Assembly (NCBI GenBank): GCA_035623275.1
Contig: DASPTT010000151.1
Coordinates: 1-39,665 of the forward strand
Direction: 5' to 3'
From: DASPTT01 sp035623275
Lineage (GTDB): Bacteria; Actinomycetota; Acidimicrobiia; Acidimicrobiales; UBA8190
DNA: 39,665 nt
A program made the position numbers and the translations under genes. Positions 16,582 through 23,953 of this stretch are shown here, piece after piece. The notes beneath the pieces are model-generated. The model did no database searches and was not told the origin of the DNA. It was given only the letters and a program-made list of their open reading frames with translations. Numbering within the stretch: the stretch's first letter is position 1; every line of letters starts with the position of its first letter.

Positions 16582-17219
16582 GCGCTGCGCCGGCCTCCGA
16601 GGAGGTCGTCAGGGTGTCCGCGGCCGGCGACGGTGCCGTGCTCGAGCACCACGACATGATCGGCCAGCTCCACGGCCACCTCCTCGTGGCGGGTGGCCAC
16701 CAGGATGGCCGTGTGGGCGTTGGTGCGCAGCCGGTCCACGAGCTCCAGGATGCGCGTGCGCACCGCCTCGTCCAGGCCGATGAGCGGCTCGTCGAGCAAC
16801 AGGGCGTCGCTGCGGCGGGTCAGCGCCTTGGCGATCTGGATCCGCTGGCGCATCCCGGCGATGGGCACGGTCGGGCGAGTGGCGGCGAGCACCACGCCGC
16901 CGCGGGTCGCGGGGATCGTCCGGTCCGGCTCGTCGGCGGGCGCCGGTGGGTGGACCAGCTCGATCGCCTCCGTCCGCAGGCGGCGTCGGCGGTCGGGCGC
17001 CAACCCGGTGATGTCCACGCCGTGGAGCAGGATGTGCCCCGACAGCGGCGCGAAGTCGAGCCCCATGCACCGCAGCAGCTGGGACTTCCCGGCACCCGGC
17101 CCGCCGAGGACGGCCGTCACCGAACCGGGCCAGAGGGCCAGGTCCACGCCTCGGCATGCCGGGGCCGTCGGATCGCCGGCCCACAGCTCGCGCACCTCGA
17201 GCACGGGTCGCCGCCCCAT
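16578..17219 (-). CDS. Solitary ABC transporter ATP-binding protein, degenerate signature
   Basis: A 213-residue ABC ATPase. Walker A is G-G-P-G-A-G-K-S (about 38-45), Walker B with catalytic Glu is A-L-L-L-D-E-P (about 144-150), the D-loop is I-G-L-D, and the H-loop His is in T-R-H-E-E. The signature expected as L-S-G-G-Q is I-A-G-M-R, and the Q-loop position appears to read L-V-H. These changes may weaken ATPase activity or specialise it. No permease or binding-protein gene is near, so its partner is unknown. LolD/MacB-type ATPases are the nearest by general look. The ATG at 17219 is chosen; a GTG three codons upstream is possible. Confidence 0.82.
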   Translation of the reverse strand: MGRRPVLEVRELWAGDPTAPACRGVDLALWPGSVTAVLGGPGAGKSQLLRCMGLDFAPLSGHILLHGVDITGLAPDRRRRLRTEAIELVHPPAPADEPDRTIPATRGGVVLAATRPTVPIAGMRQRIQIAKALTRRSDALLLDEPLIGLDEAVRTRILELVDRLRTNAHTAILVATRHEEVAVELADHVVVLEHGTVAGRGHPDDLLGGRRSA

Positions 17220-17548
17220 GGGGGCCACGCTAGGGAATGCGAATGAACGGGCTGCGACCTGCGCGTGACCGCTCGGGGAACTCTTGGTGACCCCTCGGTG
17301 ACCCCCGGAGGCCGAGCGGCCCTCACAACGACGACCGCAGAACGCTGTCGCCGCGTGGCACCAAATTGTTGACGCAGAGTGGTCACCCGGGATCGGTGCC
17401 CGGGGTCCGTCGGCCACAGGCTGGTCACCGGGTGCTGCCTGCGATCGGGGAAACGTTGTCCGTGACATGCTTGTATCCCCGCTGAGCGTTTGACTTCGCG
17501 CGTGCCGTGGTGCAGGCTTGATGCGCCGCGGGTGGCAAGGGGGGTGCC
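17220..17548. other. 329-bp divergent intergenic region
   Basis: The region separates the ABC ATPase (minus) from the histidine kinase (plus). It is less GC-rich in places, for example CACCAAATTGTTGACGC near 17360. Apart from the kinase promoter at 17490-17518 I see no gene, RNA structure or palindrome that I can support. Confidence 0.6.
17490..17518 (+). promoter_or_regulatory. Promoter candidate of the kinase operon
   Basis: TTGACT (17490-17495) and CAGGCT (17513-17518) are separated by 17 bp, about 30 bp before the GTG at 17549, which itself has an AAGGGGGG ribosome binding site. Confidence 0.4.
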
Positions 17549-19165
17549 GTGCGGGGATCGGGGAAGCGCAAGTCGTTCGGGATCTCCCTCGTCGCCGTCG
17601 GCCTCTTCGTGGTCATCGCCGCGGCCAGCATCGCCGGCTACGTCGTCACCAAGCGGTCGGTCGACGACCAGAACCGGAGCCTCCTGAGCGAAGACGTCCT
17701 CCAGGCGGGGAGCGTCCTGCAGGGGCTCATCGGCAACCTCGGCGGCACGCTGCGCTCCGTCTCCGCGCTGGCGACCGTGAACGCCTCCGGAGGCGACATC
17801 GGTCCCAACAGCGCGCAGGAGATCGCCAAGCTCACCACCGGCCTGAGCGTGGCCGTCGTCTCGCCCGCCTCCGGCGGCGGCTACACGGTCACCTACGCCA
17901 ACGGGCCGGGGTTCACCACGGGCCAGAGCATCACCGGCCCCGTGGCCGCCGCGGTGGCGTCGTCGACGGCGCAGCTGTCGGAGACGAGGATCTTCACCGA
18001 CGCCGGCCGTCCGGTGGTCGCCATGGTCCAGGGGCCGGCGACGGCGGGCCTCGGCGCGGTGGTCCTCGAACTGCCCCTGGTCCCCTACGCGTCGGCGAAG
18101 ACGGGGATCAAGGGGCCGTTCTCGGACCTCGTCGGCGCGGTCTACGCCACGCCCGGCCAGGACAAGTCGCAGGTCATCCTGGCCACCACCTACCAGGTCC
18201 CCGTCACCGGGGACACCGCGAGCACGACCGTCAGCTACCAGAACGTGCACTGGTGGGTGGTGGCCCGCCTGCGTCCCGGCTACAACGCGGTGGGGAACCT
18301 GGCCAGCACCACGCCGTACCTGGTGCTGGGCCTCGGCCTGGTGGTGGCGCTGCTCGTCGCCGTCATGGCCGAGATCCTGATCCGCCGCCAGCGCGTCACC
18401 GCCGAGCTCGTGGCCGACCGGACCGCCGAGCTCGAGCAGTCCCTGGAGCACCTGCAGGAGGCCCAGAGCGCGCTGGTGCGCAGCGAGCGGCTGTCGGCCA
18501 TCGGCGAGATGGCGTCCGTCGTCGGCCATGAGCTGCGCAACCCGCTGACCGCCGTCACCAACGCGCACTTCCTCATCCGCCAGGCGCTCGGCGATCCCGC
18601 GCCGCCGGCCGTCGACAAGCACCTGGCCATGGCCGAGCGCGAGACGGGCAAGGCGGCGAGGCTGGCCGAGGACCTCACCGCCTTCGTCCGGCCGCGTGAC
18701 CCGACCTTCGCCCCGGTTCGCCTCGCCGATCTGGTCCGCGAGGTCATCGAGGCCACGCCGCCACCGGAAGGGGTGGCGCTGCGGGTCGACACGGACGACG
18801 GCGTCGTCGAGGCCGATCGGGGCCAGCTGGCCGAGGTGCTGGCCAACCTTGTCACCAACGCCTACCAGGCGATGCCCGAGGGGGGCGAGGTGCAGGTCAC
18901 GAGCGCGGCCAGCAATGGCACGGCCTCGGTGGTGATCGCCGACACGGGCGAGGGTGTGGACAGCCAGACGGCGCGGCGCATGTTCGAGCCGTTCTTCACC
19001 ACCAAGACCAACGGCACGGGGCTCGGCCTGGCCATCGTGCGCCGGCTGGTCGAGGCCCACGGGGGCCAGGTGACGTTGGAGAATCGCAGCCCCAAGGGCA
19101 CGCAGGTCACCGTGCGCCTGCCGGTGCAACAGGAACCGGTCGGCCGGGAGGAGGCCGGCGGGTGA
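17549..19165 (+). CDS. Membrane sensor histidine kinase
   Basis: A 538-residue kinase with TM1 at about 11-33, an extracytoplasmic sensor of about 220 residues (no recognised domain by eye, possibly Cache-like), TM2 at about 256-278, a coiled-coil linker with no obvious HAMP, and HisKA with phosphoacceptor H327 in G-H-E-L-R-N-P-L. The ATPase domain has N-L-V-T-N-A-Y-Q-A-M (N box), A-D-T-G-E-G-V (G1) and G-T-G-L-G-L-A-I-V (G2). The H-E-L-R-N-P-L box is of the NtrB/AtoS type. GTG start with a Gly-rich Shine-Dalgarno. It overlaps the next gene (GTGA), so kinase and regulator are made together. Confidence 0.94.
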   Translation: MRGSGKRKSFGISLVAVGLFVVIAAASIAGYVVTKRSVDDQNRSLLSEDVLQAGSVLQGLIGNLGGTLRSVSALATVNASGGDIGPNSAQEIAKLTTGLSVAVVSPASGGGYTVTYANGPGFTTGQSITGPVAAAVASSTAQLSETRIFTDAGRPVVAMVQGPATAGLGAVVLELPLVPYASAKTGIKGPFSDLVGAVYATPGQDKSQVILATTYQVPVTGDTASTTVSYQNVHWWVVARLRPGYNAVGNLASTTPYLVLGLGLVVALLVAVMAEILIRRQRVTAELVADRTAELEQSLEHLQEAQSALVRSERLSAIGEMASVVGHELRNPLTAVTNAHFLIRQALGDPAPPAVDKHLAMAERETGKAARLAEDLTAFVRPRDPTFAPVRLADLVREVIEATPPPEGVALRVDTDDGVVEADRGQLAEVLANLVTNAYQAMPEGGEVQVTSAASNGTASVVIADTGEGVDSQTARRMFEPFFTTKTNGTGLGLAIVRRLVEAHGGQVTLENRSPKGTQVTVRLPVQQEPVGREEAGG

Positions 19166-19548
19166 GCGCGCCCGCCACGGGCCGGGCACCGGTCCTCGTG
19201 GTGGACGACGACGAGGACATCCGCACCTCGGTTGCAGACATCCTCGCCGGCCAGGGCTACGAGGTGCGCACCGCCGACGACGGCGACGAGGCGCTCCGTC
19301 TCATCGGCCAGGAGCCATTCGCCGTCCTGGTCCTCGACGTGCGCATGCCCCGGCGCGACGGGCTCGCCGTCCTCGACGCGCTGGAGCACCCGCCCCCCGT
19401 GGTGCTCATGTCGGCGCACTCGTTGGACCGGGAGGCCAAGGGTCGGCTCCGACCCAAGGTCAGCACCTTCCTGAAGAAGCCGTTCCCCCCGCGGTTGCTC
19501 ATCGAACAGATCGCGGGCATCGTGTCGGGTGCGGGGGGGACGCAGTGA
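19162..19548 (+). CDS. Single-domain response regulator
   Basis: A 128-residue receiver domain with no output domain. The acidic pocket is D15-D16-D17, the phosphoacceptor D59 in L-V-L-D-V-R-M-P, the switch Ser S84 in V-L-M-S-A-H-S, and the Lys in F-L-K-K-P-F (about 105-106). Stand-alone receivers relay phosphate or act through protein contacts. It overlaps the kinase gene (GTGA) and its own stop overlaps the start of the REC-GGDEF-EAL gene (GTGATG), so all three are coupled. Phosphate relay to the downstream receiver is inference. Confidence 0.93.
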   Translation: MSAPATGRAPVLVVDDDEDIRTSVADILAGQGYEVRTADDGDEALRLIGQEPFAVLVLDVRMPRRDGLAVLDALEHPPPVVLMSAHSLDREAKGRLRPKVSTFLKKPFPPRLLIEQIAGIVSGAGGTQ

Positions 19549-21356
19549 TGACGGCATTCGAGCGGGGGAACGAGGGCCTCGTCCTCGTGGTCGACGACGA
19601 CGAGTCGATCCGGGAGACGCTGGTGAACGTCCTGGCCAGCGCGTCGGTGCGGGCCGTAGGTGCGGGCAGCGCCAAGGAGGCCCTGAAGCTCCTGCGGCTG
19701 CACGAGCCGGCGGTCGTGGTCGTGGACTACCGCCTGCCCGATTCGAGCGGGATCGAGCTGGCCAAGGAGATCAAGGACCTCGACCCCGAGATGCCGGTGC
19801 TGCTGCTCACCGGCTTCGCCTCGCTCGACAGCGCCATCGCCTCGGTCGGTCAGCTCGACGCCTACCTGATCAAGCCGGTCGCGCCGCAGACCTTCCTCCA
19901 GACCATCCGCAACGCGTTGGCGCGGCGCGGACTGGTGGCGGAGAACAAGAACCTCGTCGAGCGTCTGCAGCGCCTCAACGCCTACCAGGCGCTCTACGAC
20001 CCGCTCACCGGCCTTCCGAATCGTGCCCTGCTCGACGACCGTCTCAGCCAGGCCATCGCGTCGTCGCGCCGGACCGGCACCTCGCTCGCCGTGCTCTTCG
20101 TCGACCTCGACGGGTTCAAGGTCGTCAACGACCTCTTCGGCCACCACGTCGGCGACCAGCTCCTGCGCGAGATGGCCGACCGTCTGGCCGAGGCCCGTCG
20201 CTCGTCCGACACCGTGGCGCGATTCGGCGGCGACGAGTTCGTCGTGGTCTGCCCGGACGTCCGCACCTCCGCCGCTGCGTGCCGGATCGCCGAGCACCTG
20301 CTGGAGGAGCTGTCGCGGCCGGCCATGGTCGACGGCGTCGAGCACCGGCTCACGGCGTCCGTCGGGATCGCCGTGACGTCACGTGGCGCGCTCAGCCAGA
20401 GCGCGGAGACCCTCCTGCGCAACGCGGACACCGCCATGTACCGGGCCAAGGAGGAAGGGCGCGACGGCTGGGAGATCTTCGACGACGCCATGCGCGACCG
20501 CGTCCTCGAGCGCTTCGAGATCGAGCGGGGGCTGCGCGCCGGCATGGAGAACGGCGACCTCTCCCTGGCCTACCAGCCCATGGTCGACCTCCGCACCGGT
20601 GCGGTCGTCGGCGCCGAGGCCCTGTTGCGCTGGCACCGCGCCGGCTACGGGACCGTGCTGCCCGGTGGCTTCCTCAGCGTGGCAGAGGAGTCGGGCCTGA
20701 TCGTCCCCATCGGCCGCTGGGTGCTGGAGGAGGCGCTCAAGGACCTGGCCCGCTGGCAGCACGAGCAGCGCGTGCCCGACGGCTTCCGTCTGTGGGTGAA
20801 CGTGTCGCCCCACCAGCTGGCCAACCCGCACTTCGCGGACCTGGTCGGCGAGCTGATGGACGAGCGCGACCTGCCGCTGCGCCATCTCGGCGTCGAGATC
20901 ATCGAAGAGGCGCTGCGTGACGTGGGGGCCACCGCCAAGGTGCTCCAGGCCCTTCGCGAGCTCGGGGTGTCGGTGAACCTCGACGACTTCGGGGCGGGAC
21001 ACTCCAACCTGAGCTGGCTCCAGGAGCTGCCCATCACCGGCATCAAGATCGACCGGCGGTTCGTGGCCAACCTCGACCGCCTCGGTGACGACCGCGGATC
21101 GGCCATCGTCAGCGGCCTCATCGGGCTGGGCAAGGCGCTCGGGCTCTCCATCGTGGGCGAAGGCGTCGAGAACCGGGCCCAGGCCGACACCCTGGAGCGC
21201 ATGGGCTGCGAGCACGCTCAGGGCTACTACTTCGGGTATCCCGGCCCTGCCGCCCAGCTGTGGGAGGCGCCCGTCGTCGGCGGCATGCCGGTCGTCGGCG
21301 GCGACGGTCGCGGCGGCCCGGCCGGCGCCTCGTCGGGTCCCACGCCGGCGCCGTAG
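19545..21356 (+). CDS. Response regulator with GGDEF and EAL domains (c-di-GMP turnover)
   Basis: A 603-residue protein: a receiver (about 11-125, phosphoacceptor D61), a short coiled linker, GGDEF (about 150-315) and EAL (about 325-580). The cyclase motif G228-G-D-E-F232 is intact, with the inhibitory RxxD site at R219-D222. The phosphodiesterase motif E358-A-L is intact, with N-V-S, D-D-F-G-A-G (480-485), K-I-D (501-503) and E-G-V-E-N. Both activities are therefore possible, and phosphorylation probably sets the balance. The C-terminus is a Gly/Pro-rich tail. It is last in the three-gene operon; GTG 19545 or ATG 19548 may be the start. Confidence 0.95.
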   Translation: MMTAFERGNEGLVLVVDDDESIRETLVNVLASASVRAVGAGSAKEALKLLRLHEPAVVVVDYRLPDSSGIELAKEIKDLDPEMPVLLLTGFASLDSAIASVGQLDAYLIKPVAPQTFLQTIRNALARRGLVAENKNLVERLQRLNAYQALYDPLTGLPNRALLDDRLSQAIASSRRTGTSLAVLFVDLDGFKVVNDLFGHHVGDQLLREMADRLAEARRSSDTVARFGGDEFVVVCPDVRTSAAACRIAEHLLEELSRPAMVDGVEHRLTASVGIAVTSRGALSQSAETLLRNADTAMYRAKEEGRDGWEIFDDAMRDRVLERFEIERGLRAGMENGDLSLAYQPMVDLRTGAVVGAEALLRWHRAGYGTVLPGGFLSVAEESGLIVPIGRWVLEEALKDLARWQHEQRVPDGFRLWVNVSPHQLANPHFADLVGELMDERDLPLRHLGVEIIEEALRDVGATAKVLQALRELGVSVNLDDFGAGHSNLSWLQELPITGIKIDRRFVANLDRLGDDRGSAIVSGLIGLGKALGLSIVGEGVENRAQADTLERMGCEHAQGYYFGYPGPAAQLWEAPVVGGMPVVGGDGRGGPAGASSGPTPAP

Positions 21357-21459
21357 GTCCGCCGGGCAATTCACGAACACGCAACACCGCGCTCAACGCC
21401 CGTTCACAGCCGCTCCGTACGCTGCACCCGGGGGTATCCACCGGAGAAGGCGAGGGGGT

Positions 21460-21663
21460 ATGGGGGCCATCGAACACGCGACGCGGCGAGCATTGCACCG
21501 AGTGCGGCCGACGCGGCACGACGGCGTCGACAAGGCGTCCCCTGGCGATCCCGCGGGCACGCCCGGCGCCGGGTTCGACGCCGCAGGCCTGCCCATGGCG
21601 GGCGCCGGATTCGAGGAGCACGAAACGGGCGTGGAGAGCCTCTGCGTGGGCGAGGCCCGCTAG
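21460..21663 (+). CDS. Small hypothetical protein
   Basis: A 67-codon frame with ATG at 21460, preceded by purine-rich sequence (GGAGAAGG at 21443-21450 and GAGGGGG at 21452-21458). The product is basic at the N-terminus (H-A-T-R-R-A-L-H-R-V-R), then Gly/Pro/Ala-rich with an acidic end. No domain or membrane segment is recognised. Composition is like a translated GC-rich spacer, so it may not be a gene. It lies between the c-di-GMP gene and the TIGR03083 gene. Confidence 0.3.
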   Translation: MGAIEHATRRALHRVRPTRHDGVDKASPGDPAGTPGAGFDAAGLPMAGAGFEEHETGVESLCVGEAR

Positions 21664-21752
21664 GCGGAGCCGGCGCCGCCCCGTCGGCCGCGCGCGATTG
21701 CGGGTGCCAATGATCGATGCTTCGCTCGTAGACCGCGAGACGGAGGAGCGTC

Positions 21753-22376
21753 ATGGGGACCTGGGAGATGATCGCCGCCGAGCGGGCCGCGCTGGTCGAC
21801 AAGCTGGCGGAGCTGCCCGAGGACCGGTGGGAGCAAGCGTCGCTGTGCAGCGGCTGGACGGTGCGTGACGTCGCCGGGCACATCACCGCGTCGGCGTACC
21901 AGACCCAGCTCTCGTTCTTCGTGGGCCTGGTCGGTGCGGGGTTCTCGTTCGACAGGTTCGTCGACAAGGGCGCGCACAAGCAGACGCAGGGCCGCTCCAC
22001 CAAGGAGGTCGTGGACGCGCTCCGGGCTCGGATCGACGCCCGCAACCACCCGCCGGGGCCGTCGCTGGCCATGCTCGGCGAGGTGGTGATCCACGGCGAG
22101 GACATCTTCCGCGCGATCGGGATGCCCGGCGTGGACCACCCGACCGAGCACGTGGTGGCGGTGGCCGACTTCTACAAGAGGAGCAACCTGATCGTGGGGG
22201 CCAAGAGGCGCATCGCCGGGCTCACGCTGCGGGCCAACGACACGGACTGGTCCAACGGCAGCGGCCCGGAGGCCTCCGGTCCTGTCCTGTCGCTCGTCCT
22301 GGCCATGACGGGCCGGACCGCCGCGCTCGACGAACTCGCCGGCGACGGCATCGCCACGTTGCGGGCGCGCTACTGA
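21753..22376 (+). CDS. TIGR03083-family protein (DinB-like, mycothiol maleylpyruvate isomerase type)
   Basis: A 207-residue four-helix-bundle protein. The opening M-I-A-A-E-R-A-A-L-V-D-K-L-A-E-L-P-E-D-R-W is followed by S-L-C-S-G-W-T-V-R-D-V-A-G-H-I-T, the diagnostic N-terminal motif, with the metal-ligand His. The second ligand region is H-G-E-D-I-F-R-A-I-G. Family members use mycothiol as thiol cofactor or have unknown roles. The start has a good Shine-Dalgarno (GGAGGAG, 4 bases away). It converges on the flavodoxin gene, with a hairpin between. Confidence 0.87.
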   Translation: MGTWEMIAAERAALVDKLAELPEDRWEQASLCSGWTVRDVAGHITASAYQTQLSFFVGLVGAGFSFDRFVDKGAHKQTQGRSTKEVVDALRARIDARNHPPGPSLAMLGEVVIHGEDIFRAIGMPGVDHPTEHVVAVADFYKRSNLIVGAKRRIAGLTLRANDTDWSNGSGPEASGPVLSLVLAMTGRTAALDELAGDGIATLRARY

Positions 22377-22393
22377 CGGCTCGGGGCAGGCCC

Positions 22394-22415
22394 GGCGCCG
22401 CCGTCAGCCGGCGCC
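22394..22415. terminator. Hairpin between convergent TIGR03083 and flavodoxin genes
   Basis: GGCGCCG (22394-22400) pairs with CGGCGCC (22409-22415) across an 8-base loop that contains the flavodoxin stop codon complement (22404-22406). No T-run is present. Confidence 0.45.
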
Positions 22416-22952
22416 GCTCGGTTCGAGGCGCGCCAGCATCGTGGCCAGCCGGGCGCCGAAGGCCCGGGCCCGGTCGCACTCGCCGGGGAGCGGCTGACCC
22501 TTCTTGCCCACGAGGAAGCTCTCCGGCCCGCTCACCATGTGCATGCCCAGCTTCCTGAGCCGGCGCGCGATGGCCTTGGACGCACGACCGGTGAAGGGGG
22601 CCAGACCGTCGAAGCGCGTGTCGAAGGCGACGGCGTGCAGCGGCCGCGGAGTGAGTCCCGCCATCCATTCGCGCACCCCGGGGCCCGTGTCGGCCCCGGG
22701 CTCGAGCACGAGCCCGCTTTCCGGTTTGGCCGCGTAGCCCGGCGCTCGTTTGCGCGAGGCGGGACGCGACATGCCGTGGAAGTGGGTCGGGCCCCCCACC
22801 ACGAGCAGATCGGCGCCTTCGAGCACCTCCGGTCCCGCATCTGCCACCCGTACGACCCGGACGTCGGCGCCGGGGCCGAAGCCCTCGGCCATCGATTGGG
22901 CGACGCGTCGCGTGCTGCCGAACATCGATTCGTAGACGATCACCGTGCGCAT
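22404..22952 (-). CDS. Flavodoxin-domain protein
   Basis: A 182-residue FMN-binding fold. The phosphate loop is Y-E-S-M-F-G-S-T-R-R-V-A (residues about 6-17), and G-G-P-T-H-F-H-G-M-S (about 51-60) forms the second isoalloxazine loop. It is similar to actinobacterial flavodoxin/nitric-oxide-synthase-like small proteins. It probably acts as an electron carrier or quinone-type reductase. The ATG at 22952 has a strong AGGAGGT ribosome binding site; the longer frame upstream is unlikely. A DosR-like box lies 58 bp upstream of the start (23010-23025), suggesting control by low oxygen or redox state, which would suit a flavodoxin. Confidence 0.87.
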   Translation of the reverse strand: MRTVIVYESMFGSTRRVAQSMAEGFGPGADVRVVRVADAGPEVLEGADLLVVGGPTHFHGMSRPASRKRAPGYAAKPESGLVLEPGADTGPGVREWMAGLTPRPLHAVAFDTRFDGLAPFTGRASKAIARRLRKLGMHMVSGPESFLVGKKGQPLPGECDRARAFGARLATMLARLEPSGAG

Positions 22953-23009
22953 GGCGCACCTCCTGCACTCGTCTCCATGCCCAGCGTCCGTCCCCGGCAT
23001 CCTGCCCAC

Positions 23010-23025
23010 CAGGGTCCAAGGTCAC
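23010..23025 (-). promoter_or_regulatory. DosR/DevR-like box upstream of flavodoxin gene
   Basis: On the minus strand the site reads GTGACCTTGGACCCTG, matching 13 of 16 bases of the copy before the SHOCT gene by position-by-position comparison. It is the most diverged of the three copies. Confidence 0.4.
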
Positions 23026-23068
23026 CCGGCGGGCGTCCCCTCAGGCGGGCACGGCCGGATCGGGCCTG

Positions 23069-23914
23069 CTACCGGCGGAGGAAGCGGGCGCCGATGGGAT
23101 GGCGCATGGCGAGGACGATCGCCGACTGCTGGAGCCCCGAGGGCAGGCGGGCCAACAGGTCGATGGCGGTTGCGTCCGGCCCCACCAGGACGCGGCGCCG
23201 GTCGGTCTCCACCGCGCCCAGGATCCGGCGGGCGGCGCGCTCGGGGCTGGTGCGGGCCACGAGGTCGAAGGCGTCGGGATCCGGGTCGAGGCCGGTGAGC
23301 TCCTGCATGCTGGTGTCGATCCGGGCGTTGCGGGCGATGTTGGTCCGGATGCCCCCGGGATGCACGGTCGTGCACGACACCGGGGCGCCGGCGATCTCGA
23401 GCTCCATGCGCAGCGCGTCCGTGAAGCCGCGCACGGCGAACTTGGCCGCGTTGTACGCGGACTGGGAGGGCACGCTGATCAGGCCGAAGACGCTCGAGAG
23501 GTTGACGATGTGCCCCTCACCCGCCTCGAGCAGATGTGGCAGGAACGCCTTGGTCCCGTGGACGACGCCCCAGAAGTTGACGCCCATGAGCCATTCGAGG
23601 TCCGCGTAGGACATCGACGCCACGGTGGACCCGAGGGCCACACCGGCGTTGTTGACGATCAGGTTGACCCGCCCGTGGTCCTCGACGGCCGTCTGGGCCC
23701 AGGCCTCCACCGCGGTGCGCTCGGCCACGTCGACGCGTGCGGCGCTGACCTTGACGCCCGCGCCCTCGCACACCGACACCGTCTGGGCCAGGCCTGCCTC
23801 GTCGATGTCCGACAGCGCCAGCGGACAGCCCCGCCCCGCCAGCGCCACGGCCAGCGCCCGCCCGATCCCCGAACCGGCCCCGGTGACGGCGCCCACCTTC
23901 CCGGCGAGCCTCAC
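23069..23914 (-). CDS. SDR family dehydrogenase/reductase
   Basis: A 281-residue classical SDR. The cofactor loop is T-G-A-G-S-G-I-G (about 10-17) with S-D-I-D after strand 2 (NAD preference). The N-N-A-G motif and catalytic S-S-V (Ser), Y-N-A-A-K (Tyr/Lys) and P-G-G-I-R-T are all intact. The GTG start at 23914 lies in the last unit of a four-copy 11-bp repeat carrying GAGGA ribosome-binding-like sequence. It is the last gene of the hydrolase-monooxygenase-SDR unit, where it may oxidise the alcohol that feeds the monooxygenase. That role is inference. Confidence 0.92.
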   Translation of the reverse strand: MRLAGKVGAVTGAGSGIGRALAVALAGRGCPLALSDIDEAGLAQTVSVCEGAGVKVSAARVDVAERTAVEAWAQTAVEDHGRVNLIVNNAGVALGSTVASMSYADLEWLMGVNFWGVVHGTKAFLPHLLEAGEGHIVNLSSVFGLISVPSQSAYNAAKFAVRGFTDALRMELEIAGAPVSCTTVHPGGIRTNIARNARIDTSMQELTGLDPDPDAFDLVARTSPERAARRILGAVETDRRRVLVGPDATAIDLLARLPSGLQQSAIVLAMRHPIGARFLRR

Positions 23915-23953
23915 CGGGTCCTCACCGGGTCCTCACCGGGTCCTCACCGGGTC
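23910..23953. repeat. Four tandem 11-bp repeats at the monooxygenase/SDR junction
   Basis: The unit CTCACCGGGTC is repeated exactly four times. On the minus strand each unit supplies GAGGA followed by a GTG. Each of these GTGs opens a frame of four sense codons whose TGA overlaps the GTG of the next unit but one base phase apart (GTGA junctions). The array spans the end of the monooxygenase stop codon and the SDR start. Confidence 0.9.
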
